Below are positions 1 to 13,082 of a DNA stretch of 64,000 bases, piece by piece. Position numbers and translations under genes: made by a program. The DNA comes from Euonymus europaeus (lineage: Eukaryota > Streptophyta > Magnoliopsida > Celastrales > Celastraceae). The notes under the pieces were generated by a model. It saw only the letters and a list, made by a program, of their open reading frames with translations. It did not search any database and was not told where the DNA came from. The DNA lies in assembly GCA_963580455.1 (NCBI GenBank), contig OY756967.1:20506022-20570021 (forward strand). The letters are read 5' to 3'. How positions within the stretch are numbered: the stretch's first letter is position 1; each line of letters begins with the position of its first letter.

Positions 1-1321
1 TAAAAAAAAAAATCATACTCTCACTCCGTGTGATGGTGGACATTTTAGTCCAAAAATGTTTCCTTACAAATAAGGAACCCAAATCTCCTTCTACAAGTAT
101 AAATTTTTCAGCCAAACATTCTCACCAAGATTGTACACATAAATCATCAACGATTATATAAAATTATTTATGAATAGTCTATAGACGATTAGCATTTTCC
201 TTGTAGATAATTATTGAGAATCTCATAAACTTGTATGAAATTGATCTATGATTTTATTAGTAAATGTTTATCTTTCAGAGGATTTTTTTTAGGTGCAGAA
301 TCCAATTAGTACATTTAATAAATATAGACACGCGTGTGGCAATATTAATCAAAATTTAATATAGTCAACAGCAAATTAATCTCTTATTAGTTACATTGAT
401 CCACTTTAATTAACTAGTTTTTAACCTGTTTTGATTTGCTATAATAGTAATGTTAGGGATTTTAGTGATTTTTCAATATTTTAAAAACATCTTAACAGTG
501 TGTGACACCCATTCATTGGGTGTAGAGATATTATAACAAATGACCCATTATAAATCACCAATCACCAATGAATAATGACACACTACTGAAATACTTAGGA
601 TGAAAACCACTTTTATCATTTTTTATACTCTATTAATTTACTAATTATAATCCATCTGGGACTAGGCTTTCCATGTCAAAAGTTGTTTGCTGGAAGGTGC
701 ATGCATGGCTAGCTAGTTTGATTTGAGTGAAAGGTTAATTGTAATTCCTAATTAATATATTACTACAACGTTTGAAAGAATAATTTTGGTCTCATCAAAA
801 CAATGATAAATATTAAATCTATAAATACGTAACAACCTTAATATATAAAAGATTATATCATTCATTTTTCTATATTATGATATTATATATACATAACAAA
901 ATATTATACTCTTTATGCTAGTAACGGGAATGATTGCATATGTAAGTTTAATTTGCATTTGGAGTCAGATATGCATCTAAACTTAGACTGTTATATTCAT
1001 GCGTAAATTTTTTTCTCTCTCCCAACAAGAGGTGAGTTGGGCATAACTCAACGTATAGTCATAAAAATATTACTCTCATTGAAACTGAACTCATAATTTT
1101 CTAAATCCGTATACGGTTTGACCTGAACATTATCACTCTCTCTAGTATCTAGATAGAGATATAAATGGACTCGCACCAAAAAAAATATAAAGAAAAGGGT
1201 AAGCTATGAATGGACTCGAATTCTTATTTTGTTCAACAATATTATTAATCAAGGGCGCCAAACACCAACGTTATACATCAACACATACTCTGCGTCTTAT
1301 ACCGTGACAAGAAATCCATAA
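1..1321. other. AT-rich intergenic DNA, no gene seen
   Basis: No open reading frame of coding character is visible here. The last few hundred bases probably hold the 3' UTR of the minus-strand methyltransferase that ends at 1322. A hairpin-forming MITE-like segment lies near 450-625 and is listed separately. Confidence 0.6.
450..625. repeat. Possible small MITE-like inverted repeat
   Basis: The stretch at 496-519 (starting CAGTGTGTGACACCC) is an imperfect inverted copy of 565-588 (ending GACACACTACTG). The similarity continues weakly outward on both sides, as in a small foldback element. No clear target-site duplication was found, so the exact ends are uncertain. Confidence 0.4.
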
Positions 1322-3196
1322 TCATATCTTGACCTTCCCGGCAAGCATAAAAGCCTTAAACACTACCGACCGGACAAGCTCACGCCCACCCCAGGCACTC
1401 TCAAGCTCTTGAACCACACTTTCAGACAACAAATCCACACCTTGGTCCTTAGCAGTAATCACAGCCGACCACGACATGAAATTCTTCAACAACCCTTCAA
1501 ACTTGAGCTCCTTGGGTATCTCCAACTCCAATGGCTTCCCTTCACAACCCAACCCAACACTCTCAAACTGAAATGGTAGCTCCCTATACCCATCAAACAA
1601 GTACTGAATCTTCCCGTTCCAATATGGAAGTGTCGTGTCGTGAAATTGCTTTGCTAGCCGATCGAATTCTGGACTAACGACGACGTCGTTGTAGCACCAG
1701 ACTGCAAATATGCCTCCAGGCTTGCGCAGGAGGCGCGTGACGAGGGTGTAGAATTTCGGGAGATCGAACCAGTGGATGGCTTGTGCTACTGTGATCAAGT
1801 CTACTGAGTTTTCGCCTCCCATTAAGATGATTAGTTCTTCGTCGGAGAGGAGTAAGGGAGTGTGGATGTATTGAACTCTTGAATGTGGCATTGCCAATTT
1901 CAGCTGGGCTTCACTCACGTCTGTGGCTACCACTTTCTCATAGTGCTCCGCGAGCTGTTACGAGACCATATCAAATGAGCCGAGGCCCGGCCCAACTTGT
2001 TAAATAAATAAATTAACAATTAACAAACGGACAGCCTTGTTTGTTTGTTTAAAACCTTAAACAGAACTGGTTAGACATAGAGAAACCAATTGGCATAGCT
2101 TTATCATATGTATCTATCCAAAATTAATTGGGCGTACGTCTCCCCTCAACACAATTACCCTTAAAACATGGATAGTGATAAATAGTTCATATTTTAACAA
2201 CTTATGGTAGTCCATATTTAAACAATAAGTGTTAAACACTAAAATGAATGAATTCGTTAAATTCTACCGGGCTCGTGTATCGGATTTTCATGTTGTAAGC
2301 TAAACAATAAGTGTTAAACCCTAAGACGAGTAGATTTGCTAAACCCTAATGAGTTCATGCATTGAATTTTCATGTTGTAACCTAAACAACAGTGTCAAAC
2401 CCTAAGAGAAACAAATTCACTAAACTCTAACAGACTAATAATTAATTAAAATCAAATCAAATAAATGTTCAACATATTAATTAAGACAGTAGAATAATTA
2501 ATTACAATAAATTAATTAATATAATAATTAGATATGAACTATCATGAGTTTCGAAAATATATCTTACATATTATTTTTCTTAAAACATTATGTTAAGTGC
2601 CCTTAAAGAATTATGAAACAAGACATATATTTCACGGTATCTCATTTTTTAATGCATTATATAAATATAATAGAATAATTATGTCACATATGCACCAAAT
2701 ACTATGATATAAAGTCTGAGATGGTGTGCTTATTATTAATTCATTGTCATTTAAACAATGCGTTAAAGCCGGCCTATTTTTTGATCAAAAAAAAAAAAGC
2801 CGGCCTATTTTTTTTAAAGCAGGAAAATTTTGTGGGGAAAGAATATAAAATAATAATAATTTAATGCGACTTTTTGGCCGTGTGTGAATTTGGCGCTTGG
2901 AAGAGACGTGAGCCGGAGAAAAAACCGGCAAGAAAATATAAGGAAAAGGTGTATAAGAGCGAGGAACATATAAGAACAACTGGATCTATGCGTTCAACTA
3001 GTTTTGGGTATCAAATTAAGCGCAATAATATGATTGAAGAACTTACCCCGATAGCGGCTTGACCATTGCCAGTGCCAGCATCCCAGGCGAGAGAATGGCG
3101 AGGAGTGCGAGCGGCAAGCATCGAGTACCATTGGCTCGGGTAGGTGGGCCTGCCGTCCAAGTAGAGATCTGCTTGTTTGTCGAACAGTCCTGCCAT
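1322..3196 (-). CDS. SAM-dependent methyltransferase (class I, embryo-abundant-protein-like)
   Basis: Two exons on the minus strand: 3196-3047 and 1954-1322, joined in phase 0 to give 260 aa. The donor is GGG|GTAAGT and the acceptor AACAG|CTCGCG. Motif I of class I methyltransferases reads WDAGTGNGQAA at about residues 38-48. The junction gives AEHYEKVVATDVSEAQ, the usual second strand with its acidic residue, and LITVAQAIHWFD is the later core motif. The length fits the plant family annotated as putative methyltransferase or embryo-abundant protein. These proteins are small, lack a targeting signal and are expected in the cytosol; the methyl acceptor is unknown. The 1,092-bp intron holds an 82-bp tandem repeat. 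The gene is divergent from the MnmG gene. I chose the ATG at 3196 because the first exon opens MAGLFDKQADLYLDGRP, the typical N-terminus. Confidence 0.88.
2220..2440. repeat. Tandem repeat, about 82-bp unit, ~2.6 copies, in methyltransferase intron
   Basis: Diverged copies begin near 2220, 2302 and 2384. They share AACAATAAGTGTTAAAC at the head and TTTTCATGTTGTAA near the tail (2285 and 2367, 82 bp apart). All copies lie inside the single intron of the methyltransferase gene. Confidence 0.7.
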
Positions 3197-4181
3197 TTCT
3201 CTTTCCTTCTCTGTTTGGTTAGGGCTTGATTGATTAATTGTGTTGATCTCAGTTTGGATTTATATAGAGTGGTAAACGTAACTTGGCAAGATGTTTGACT
3301 GCATTTATCGATTTTTAATGCAAGTTTTAACCTTATAAATCTTGTTTTTATAGTGCTGAATAATTCTAGCCGTTGATCTGGTAAGTGCACTTTTTTGAAG
3401 ATATGAATTGGTACTTAACCATAGAAATCCTGTCCGATTCGTATGACAGATTTGTTCGTTCTTAATTAACCCAAGTTTGAATATAGATATCCTGTCCGAT
3501 TCGTATGACAGATTTGTTCGTTCTTAATTAACCCAAATTTGAATATAAATTTTTTATTCGAGATTCTGGTCTAAATACAAATATTTTATCTTGTTTAAAA
3601 TCAAGTTTGATTTCAAACACAAAAAATTTATTTGTTTAACGAATGTTTGATTAAAAATTAATGATTACTCAATAGTTAAATTAGTGACTGGTGCTTAAAA
3701 TATTTTTTGCATAATTTTATGGTAAAGTATGTGAAAGAAAAACTGGTGAAGCTTGGAAAAAAAACTCAGCTTTTGTTTGTCAAATATTATCAGTTAATGC
3801 ACGTGAAAAGCTTGGCAAAAGCTTGGCAAAAGCTTGTCAGCTTGTGTTACTATTTTTTACAAAGACAAAAAGTATCGTGAAATATATATATATTTTTATG
3901 ATAAATTGAATCGTACAAATATTTATGAGGTTTGATTTGTCAGGTTAAGAATGATGAATTAGAAAATATTAAAAATTGAATGGTAGATTGTGCCGAAAAC
4001 AGATCGAAAAAAAAGAGGTTCAGAACGGCCTGACCGCTTGCTAGGTCTCGCGATAGGATTTTTCTGGCTCAGTCCCCAGCTGAGAGTGAGACCATGTGAT
4101 GTTCTAAAGAATAAAGATGCGATAAAAAAAATTAAAACAAGTTGTCTCTGAATCCTTATTTGTTCGCTTTGCTGATTAACA
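3197..4181. promoter_or_regulatory. Divergent intergenic region between methyltransferase and MnmG genes
   Basis: These 985 bp separate two genes that point away from each other, so both promoters must lie here. No firm TATA box or transcription start can be assigned by eye. The region holds a 62-bp tandem duplication at 3427-3550 and a short run of AAAAGCTTGGC copies near 3806-3835. Confidence 0.6.
3427..3550. repeat. Near-perfect 62-bp tandem duplication
   Basis: Copy 1 is 3427-3488 and copy 2 is 3489-3550, both starting ATCCTGTCCGATTCGTATGA. They differ at only a few positions (for example CCAAGTTTG against CCAAATTTG), which suggests a recent duplication. Confidence 0.9.
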
Positions 4182-7100
4182 ATGGCGGCACTCGCTCCCC
4201 ATCTCTCTCACCTTTTACGCAAATTGCCTTTCACGCCTTTCCTTCCTCACTCCTCTCCCATTCTTCTTCCTCATCTTCAAACGCCCCGCTCCGTCGCCTT
4301 CTGCCGGAATCATCACCGCATCTGCCTTCTCTTTCCCGGCCAAAGATCCTTCCGGCATTTCTCAGTTGCCGCTTCTTCGGCTTCAAGCTCTCATGGTACG
4401 ACGTCTTCATCATCATTTTCCGATACAACGAATTCTTTTGGGAATTCTGTTGAAGATGTATTTGGTACTGTGGATTATCAATTATACTTGTCTGGTAGTG
4501 GAGAATGATGAGATAGTAAAACGTTTGGATTTCTTAGTTAAGCTGTTTTTGGAATTTTTCAGAATTTGAAAAATTCATCTTGACAACGCGAAATTGTGTG
4601 TAAGATGTGCTGGAATTTTCCGTTCTGTTCATTTAAACTCATGATAAATATTTATCAGATTATGCCATTATGGCATATATATCTTCTTGATTTAGTTGTT
4701 TCATTAATATGTTGCACTTCGATGGAGTCAGAGAGAGTGATCGATTAGCTATATTGTGGCTCTAACTTTGTCTTTATGTATCGCCTGTTAGTCTTCTGAT
4801 TCATGAACAGGCTAAAGAAGAAGCTATATGATACATATATGGTAAATGCCAAATCCCTGGATGTAACTGCTTTGCTTTAATCGTTCTTGATAACTAGACC
4901 AAAATATCTCTATTACATGTTGTCAATGGGGAATTATTTTTTTGATTTATTTGAGGGGACCTAATAGGAGTCTCATGAGCATGGATGCTTTCAATCTCCC
5001 GGAGATACTTAGGTTTTTAATCATTGCAATAAACTAAGAGTGGAAGCTTCTAGCCCTGTATTCCACTGAGGAGATTTTGCACCAGCTTCATTCTTAACTT
5101 GCTAAATGGACCTGAAATCAATTTCTCCAGCACAAACTTGTCCCAGATTTTTCGAGTGGGATAAGCTGTTTGGCGTGCTCTATGTTTTGTTCTTTTGTGT
5201 TTCTATGGCTGGTGTAGATGCCTTTAATTTGATTATCCATTTTATTTATCTGTTATATAATGCACGTACTCAAGCTTTCTTACATCAACTTTGAATAGCT
5301 GCAGGATGTTAAGCTTCTTCTTCTTCAACATTTTGCAGACTGGGACAATCATGTGGGAGCTGCTGAAGAGAGATTTGATGTCATCGTAGTTGGAGGAGGA
5401 CATGCAGGCTGTGAAGCTGCCCTGGCATCAGCCCGTCTAGGGGCAAAAACACTTCTTCTCACTCTGAATATAGATCGAATAGCTTGGCAGGTAACCTAAT
5501 AGTTTTTTCTGTTACTCCTTTTCATCCATTGTCTTAAAGTATACTCTTCATTAGAATAAAAGAGCACATATGATATACATTTGTTGTTTATTTTTGTAGC
5601 AAATCTGATTTCAACCTTTTCCAGAAATGGTTCCAAACTTCCAATCTATATTCTTTATGCACTTAGTTACTTAGAGGAGTACTTACAATGTTTTTGTGTG
5701 CTCTTTTTTTCTTTGTTATCCATTGGTGTTTTGCATCTAATGTTTGGAATTCCATACGTTTTGTGAAAAAAATTATGTGTGCAAATATCACGCACATTCA
5801 TTAGCAGATGCTGAGATTACTATCAACTTAAATGGCTGGTGTGAGTAATAAAAAGATGCCCTTACAAATAAGATTTCCATATAGCCTTGCAATCCAGCAG
5901 TTGGTGGACCTGCAAAGTCACAACTAGTACATGAAGTGGATGCCCTTGGTGGAGAAATGGGGAAGGTCGCAGACAGGTAATGTCTGATTTGTTCACAAGC
6001 TTCTTGATTTTAATGCCTCCCACTAGAAATGCAAAATATTAATGGTGCTTTACCGTCTCCCAACCAATTCACTTAAGAGTTTTTTTTTACCTTCTGGATT
6101 TTAATATTGAATATACTCATCTCTTAAGCAAAAAAATTTGCATTTTCTTGTAAATAATTCACTCTGCGGTGTAAAGGCAGGAACGATTTCTATTTATTCT
6201 ATCTCAAAGATATTTGGCTTCAATTCTTACTGAAAATTGTTATCATGAACTTTTACAAGTTATTCGTCATTAAAGGGCTGGTCCACTTCCAGAATGATGG
6301 CAGAATCCACATCTAGTACAAATAAAGTAATTGGTTGGATAGAATTTGACGCAGAGTATTATGAACAATGGAAGGATTTTGCTGAACAACGAATCATTGG
6401 TCAATTTTATAATTTATTAAAAAAAACTGCTGTTCAATGTAAAAGCTAAGGCCTTAAATATGAGGCACTCCAACCAGCTACATCTAGGACTCATAAACAA
6501 AGCAAACTACTTAAATAAAAGAAGTCAATATCCTAATTCTAGTGGCCAACGTGCAGTAGCAGTAGTCTTATTGAATAAAACAACTAACTAAAATAAAGCT
6601 AGCAACAATCATGCCCTCTTGTCTTGCATCTCCAAGTAATCTAGCTTCTTGCACTCTTCTTCAAGCAAGTCCACATCGTCTCCATGCTCATCTGAAGATG
6701 ACCCTGCATCAGAATTTGCTTTGTGAGCATTGGAAGATTAACTTGTCAAGAAAATAAGTGAGAAAATACATTATGTTCAGAGTGGGCCAAATGGTGTTAG
6801 AATATTAAGGTGAATTATGAAAAGAGCTTTTATTCTTGAGGGGATCCTTGGATTCATTGTCTTAACTAAAATAAATAATGATGACCCACCTATAAATTTG
6901 TTTACATTGCTTTATTTGCCATGAAATTTGTTTATTAATGCAAATGTGATTCAAGAGTTACATACCTACTTTTTGTTGTTTGTATATCTGTTTCACTTGT
7001 CCTGGAAATTGTAATATTCTTTCCCTTAGCTTGGTGGTTTGTTTCTGTGTTCAAGAGGACCAGATTTTTCCTATCCAATTTTTAACAGTTTGAATTCGCA

Positions 7101-10100
7101 TTCAAAGTGACAGTGTAATTGCATTATTCATCCTCATCATTCAGGTGCTACATACAAAAACGAGTTCTCAACATGTCACGAGGTCCTGCTGTCCGGGCAT
7201 TGCGAGCACAAACTGACAAAAGAGAATATGCTACATGGATGAAAAACATTGTGGAGAGGCAAGTTCTTTTGACAAAAGTAATGATAATAAAAAAAAATGG
7301 TTTGTCTGTCCTGCTGTTGTCATTATTCATTCACATCATCAGTTAATTTGGGCAGCATTTTCTCCTTTTTAATGTGTTAGATTATGCGGCGTTTAGTGCT
7401 GTTGCTAACCGCAATTCTTTTCCCAAAATATATAAAAGTCACATTGAATTTACAATTTTTTTTTCTATAAGATTAAAGTAGCCCAATGAGGCCTCTTTGT
7501 AACCACTGGTGAAGATTCTGAAGAAGTAAAAAAGCTCAGAGTATACTATTTCTCTTTCTGAGTGCAACACATGATGGAGATTGAAAACAAATTAAGGAAA
7601 ACTAAAGACTAAAAAGCGATGAACAATTTTGTTTCTATGTGTACAATATATATTGAGTTCCTGATCCGTATACCCAATCATGAAAGTACTTGGAAACTTT
7701 ATCTACCAAAATTTCCATTTCTTTATATGGTGGATTGTCTTAGATATGTACTTTCGAACTGTGTGTCTCCCGTTGAATTACGAATAGCACATCTGCTTAT
7801 CATTACGTTACTAGGATACTGTAATTCATCATTGCGTACTTTTTAATTGTCGTACTCTTGCAGTTACCTAACTTTATTCAGTGTCAGTTTTAATTCATTT
7901 CATACTTACCCTTGTTATTTGTCTTTGTTTTAGCACGCCAAACCTTTCTATTAGAGAGGCGATGGTAACTGATATTTTAGTTGGGAAAAATGATAATGTG
8001 GAAGGTGTCTGCACATTTTTTGGCATGAACTTCTTTGCTCCTTCAGTTGTTCTCACTACTGGAACTTTTATGAGTGGTAAGATTTGGGTTGGTAGAACTT
8101 CCATGCCTGCAGGAAGGGCTGGTGAATCGGCTTCTCAAGGACTCACTGAGAATTTGCAGCGTCTTGGATTTGAAACTGACCGGTTGAAAACTGGAACTCC
8201 AGCACGTGTGGACTCTCGTACTGTCAACTTTGAAGGATTGGAACCACAGAGGGGAGATATCGAGGTCTTCTTATTTACTCTCATAATTATGTTCAATAGA
8301 TTGATTTTGGACGATGCAAGATTCCAAATGATGTTTACTATTGGCTTTACGAAAGCAAATGCAATTGTGGATTTCACATCCGATTTTACTGCATGTTACC
8401 ATGCTACGTTGTTTTAGTATTTTCCATGAAATGATGAATTTTTCCTTTTTACCTTCTTTCTAATGTGAGTGTTGTGGGATGGTGACGACTAATGAATGTG
8501 TTGGTTTGAATTTTGACCATGAGGTGCATTTGACAGGTTAACTGGTTCAGTTTTGATCCTGATTTTCACATTGAAAGGGAGCAAATGTGCTGCTATCTGA
8601 CACGCACCACAAAGAGAACTCATGAGCTCGTTAAGGAAAATTTGCATGAAACGCCTACGTATGGAGGATGGGTTGATGCTAAAGGGCCTAGATACTGCCC
8701 TTCCATTGAAGATAAGGTATGGTTAAGAGTTTTCATTCTGTTGAAGTATTGTTTTTGTTTATAATTAAGCTAGTTTAGATTTTAAAAAATGGTTATGGAA
8801 TATGGAATAGAAGGATTTTCTCATCATCACTGCCATTATTTTCCTACATATGCTACCTTGTACTCTTGATCGTTTACTGTGACTGTTTCTTGAAGATATG
8901 CATGTACCTTAAGCTACTGAATCTTTTATAAATTTTATAATATTTACAAGCTTTGGTCATATCTGCTAGACGCTAGTGCTGCCAAACAACTTAAATATTT
9001 TCTAACAGTATTCAACATATTTTTTTCTCTGACAGATTGTGAGATTTCATGATAAAGAGTCCCATCAAATTTTTCTTGAACCAGAAGGTCGAACTGTGCA
9101 TGAGCTCTATGTGCAGGTGTGCTTGCTAGATTTCTTTTTTTTAGCCTTTCCTTAGGAAAAAAAATGATGATTAAGAAGAGGTTCTGGCTTTCTGAAGGAA
9201 AAGTTTGTAACTGATCCTGTAACTGCCTATTTTGTTCTTCCATAGCTATTCAAGAAAACAAAAAATATAAATTCATGTTACATCCACATTCTAGTATGTT
9301 TGTTTTTCGGGTGTTAGGTCCCTTATTTGATTATAAAATCAATTGCAGGGGTTTTCAACTGGTTTACCTGAGAGACTACAGTTACCATTGTTGAGAACTT
9401 TGCCAGGACTAGAAAACTGTTCCATGCTGAGGCCTGCTTATGCTGTAGAGTATGACTACTTGCCTGCGCACCAGTGCTCGAGGTCTCTTATGACAAAGAA
9501 ACTTGGGGGACTCTTTTTCTCTGGTCAGATAAATGGAACAACGGGCTATGAAGAGGCTGCAGCACAGGTGCTGTCAATTCTTCTTGTGACTATTCTGAGT
9601 TTTTTTGGTTAATTATATTATTAATTATGGAACTTGAATGAAACACTTAACTTTTGGCCTATGGAATGAAATATTTTGCATTTGTTTTTAGCTCACATAT
9701 GCCTTGCAGCTGCTGAACCTTGGTTTAATTTATTTTTTCTTAATTGAAGGGCATCATTTCTGGTATCAATGCTGCCAGATATGCAGATGGTAAGTCCCTT
9801 ATTATTCTCGAGAGAGAAAGCAGTTTTATAGGGACATTAATTGATGATTTGGTTACTAAGGACCTACGAGAGCCTTACCGCATGTTGACAAGGTAATTTG
9901 CTCATTTGTCTGGACTTAAATTTATCTGTCTTTATTCTCATTCTTTGATGATCATAAGTAGAGGTTAATAGTCATTTGTGAGGAACTTAACCATTTTCAT
10001 TCGTCAATGCTTACAAATTCTTCCTGCATTGATGCAGAATGGGAAGGTAGAATATGTCCATAAGTTCAATTACGATGATTATGGGTGTTATCTATATTTT

Positions 10101-13082
10101 ATATCATGGGCATTTATATTATCTAGCAATAGTCCTTAGTTTAGTGGGATAAGTCTTAGTTTGAGTCCTATTTAGTTACTAGGCTCTATGTTGGTCTTTA
10201 GTTAAAGAATTGTTTGTTGAGCTGTCTATTAGGAAATATTGTTTTAGACTGTAGTAGAATTAGATGTTCTAGTAGTGTTAGCTTTAGGAATTTTAAGTGT
10301 TTATGAACCAATGTACTCACTAGTCTCAAGAGATGATTTGATAATGGAATACGAGTATTTGGAGTTTTGAGACATGCGTGCCAAGATTTCTTTCTTTATT
10401 ATTACGATAATCTCGGATTACTATTCAAAACATCTAAAACCCCCGTATTTTCCTATCTTTAAACATCCTCATTCCTTCAAAACTCCTTCCTAATCCCTAA
10501 AGTTGTCAAAAGACAATTGTGGGGCAGATTTCTAGATCTGTCCTACATCGTGCATTATGTTATAGTGAAGCCTTCTCCACCAACCGTGCGCTTGTGTGCA
10601 TGTGTGCATCCGCCTTTAATTGATAAATTGATGCATTGCATGCTTCTGAGCAGTGAGTACTGTAATACCATGTAACTTCTTACATTATGTACAGGAGAGG
10701 ACGATTTTCAAATATCATTTCCATAACTCATGGGTTCCATTTGTTTTGCATATCATTGTTCTCTAAAATTAAACTGTAAATTCTTATAATGACCGTGGGC
10801 TAGGAAAATTAGTACCAAAACATCCTTAGGAATGTTAAGACTTCTTAGAGAGTGCAAGGGTGTTAAATAAATAGGAAATAAATTACAGTGCTAATTGACA
10901 GAGGACTGGGGAAGACAAATATGTGACATTCTTCTGGTATGTTGTCAACTAAACAAAGTTCTATTTCACTATTTCATGCCTATTGAAGGTTGGCACACAC
11001 ACACATATATATACACACACTCACCCACGGGCGTGCATGCACACACACACTTCTATACATATTTGGACCCTAATATGCAATCCTAGGCATAAGTGTGCAT
11101 ATATAACCCAGTTCTGATATAACATAGGCGAACTCATCAAGCTGATATTTGCAAGTTTCTGGCAGGATTAAATCTTTGTAGGTTGTGCAAACATCATGAT
11201 CATGATGATGATCATCATCATAGGTTGAGGCGTGGAGCAAACATGGACTACATATATATTTTTAATTTAATAAATTACATATATATTTTTAATTTAATAA
11301 ATTACATATATTGGTTGTTGACATCAGTTACCAGGGCTTTTAAATGCCCTGTGAGTATAGTACACTATTTGCAACCTCACTTCTATTCTGTATTACTATT
11401 GCCAGGGATTTACGGTTAATTTTTAGGATGGTGTTAAAAAAAAGGTGTGTAACGATTTTCCCACACAAGTAGGGTGAGTTTGAGTCAAATTTAAGGACGC
11501 TCAAAGCTCATGCAGTTTTCAATTGATTAGTAAATCTAAGTGTAAAAAATTTATAATAATTGTTCACACTGCAAGTTATAGCATTTTTGGCATATGGGCT
11601 CTTAGAATCAAATTGCAACACGACAACTTGATTTATTTGTTCTTTATTGTATCTGGTAGTTAAACTTTTCTGCATGTTAATGTCACACTCTTCTTCTCAG
11701 CCGGTCAGAGCACCGTTTACTTCTTCGATCAGATAATGCTGATAGTCGTCTCACACCTTTGGGGCGTGAAATTGGGTTGATAGATGATAGACGCTGGAAA
11801 TTGTATCAGGATAAACAAGCTCTGATTTCTAAAGAAAAAGAGCGATTGAAAGCTGTCAGGATCTCAGGTTCGTGTTCTATCTTCTTTGGATATAAAATTA
11901 TCTATACATGCGGCTGTGCGTTCCGCGCGCGTGCTCGCAGGGATTTGTATTCTTCAAAGTTTGTTCAGAAAACTAACAGACTTCCATCATAGAGCAATGG
12001 AGCAATATTCTCAGTCTAGCTCTAAATGTGCCTATGGCTAAATACTTATGTGCCTCATTGCGGAATGCTATCTTTGATTCCAGAAACAATTTCTTGAGAT
12101 GATCTATATAGGAACACCAAGTCACCACTTAATAACTATTCACTGCATGAAGTTACTTTATCGCTTCAATTTTCTTTGGTTAGACACTGAATAAAGATAG
12201 TTGTTTGCCCTTAATTATGGGATATATTCTTGGACAAGTTATTATTTATTGTAAATATTTCTTTCAGGAGGAGATTTGGCTGCTGAAGTTACTCGACTTT
12301 CTGGTCAGCCAGTTCGGGACTCCTCAACATTGGAGAGTCTTCTAAAGAAACCACACATACAGTATGAAGTTCTTGATAAACATGATTTTGGAAGTAAAGT
12401 ATTATCTAGGGCGGAGAAAGAATGTGTAGAGATTGATGTCAAGTATGAGGGCTTCATCATTCGGCAGCAAAACCAACTCCAACAGGTGAGCAATAACAAG
12501 AAAAGGGGGAATTAGCATTATGTAGCTGCTGGTAAATTATATCCTAATTTGGGAAGACACACATTGTGAACAGTTGTTGGATAAGGATGATTTGTTCTAT
12601 AATGTTAAATATTTCTTACAGACTTGCATCTATTTGTAGATGGTCCATCAACAACATAAGCCACTCCCCAAGGACTTGGATTACTATGCAATGGCAACTT
12701 TGTCTCTTGAAGCACGTGAAAAACTCTCTAAGGTTTGTAACTTGAATATTTTCATCAATTAACGTCTGATGAATTTATTTGTGAGGCAATTGCTCTTAGG
12801 AAACTGGTGAGGGATCTCCGTGTTTGTGTGTGTTTTGACTGAACTATTATTCTGATCAATGAGAATTGAACTTCATGCATTCAGGTCAGGCCAGAAACAA
12901 TTGGTCAAGCGATCAGAGTTGGTGGGGTGAACCCTGCTGACATCACTGCCCTCCTTATTATCCTTGAAGCCAACCGAAGGAAAACTCAGGAACAGAAGAG
13001 GCACCAGATGCCTACTTCCCCTGCGAGGCATACAGATGAAGATGTTTGTGAAGTTTCTTTGACCGAAGCTATCAGCTCTTAG
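4182..13082 (+). CDS. mnmG: Organellar tRNA uridine-5-carboxymethylaminomethyl modification enzyme MnmG (GidA)
   Basis: Thirteen exons join in frame to 756 aa: 4182-4464, 5339-5490, 5885-5976, 7145-7258, 7934-8264, 8537-8716, 9036-9116, 9349-9567, 9750-9892, 11701-11867, 12268-12485, 12640-12732, 12885-13082. MnmG is an FAD protein that, with the GTPase MnmE, modifies U34 of certain tRNAs. The first ~100 residues are Ser/His/Arg-rich and look like a mitochondrial and/or plastid transit peptide. The FAD dinucleotide fold follows ([14 protein letters not shown], about 109-122), then [26 protein letters not shown] and [19 protein letters not shown], all GidA signatures. The C-terminal helical domain ends in a short non-conserved tail. 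Intron 4 uses a GC donor (AG|GCAAGT). The end of exon 1 is the least certain splice site, chosen by phase (TTTG|GTACTG). Introns 3 and 9 exceed 1 kb. No frameshift was seen. Confidence 0.93.
9893..11700 (+). other. Long intron 9 of MnmG with low-copy repeats
   Basis: This 1.8-kb intron contains a CA/TA microsatellite near 10993-11052 and a perfect 27-bp tandem duplication at 11250-11303. The part at about 10075-10560 resembles LTR-type sequence in composition (repeated TAGTTTAG and TTTAGTTA motifs), but it lacks ends I can define. Confidence 0.5.
11250..11303. repeat. Perfect 27-bp tandem duplication in MnmG intron 9
   Basis: Two identical units, 11250-11276 and 11277-11303, begin ACATATATATTTTTAATTTA. 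A partial third copy (ACATATA) follows. Confidence 0.9.

Noticed and set aside
6300..6740. Possible retrotransposon-derived coding remnant in MnmG intron 3 (minus-strand acidic [13 protein letters not shown] translation)
   Set aside because: There is too little sequence, with no recognisable domain and no ends or TSD.
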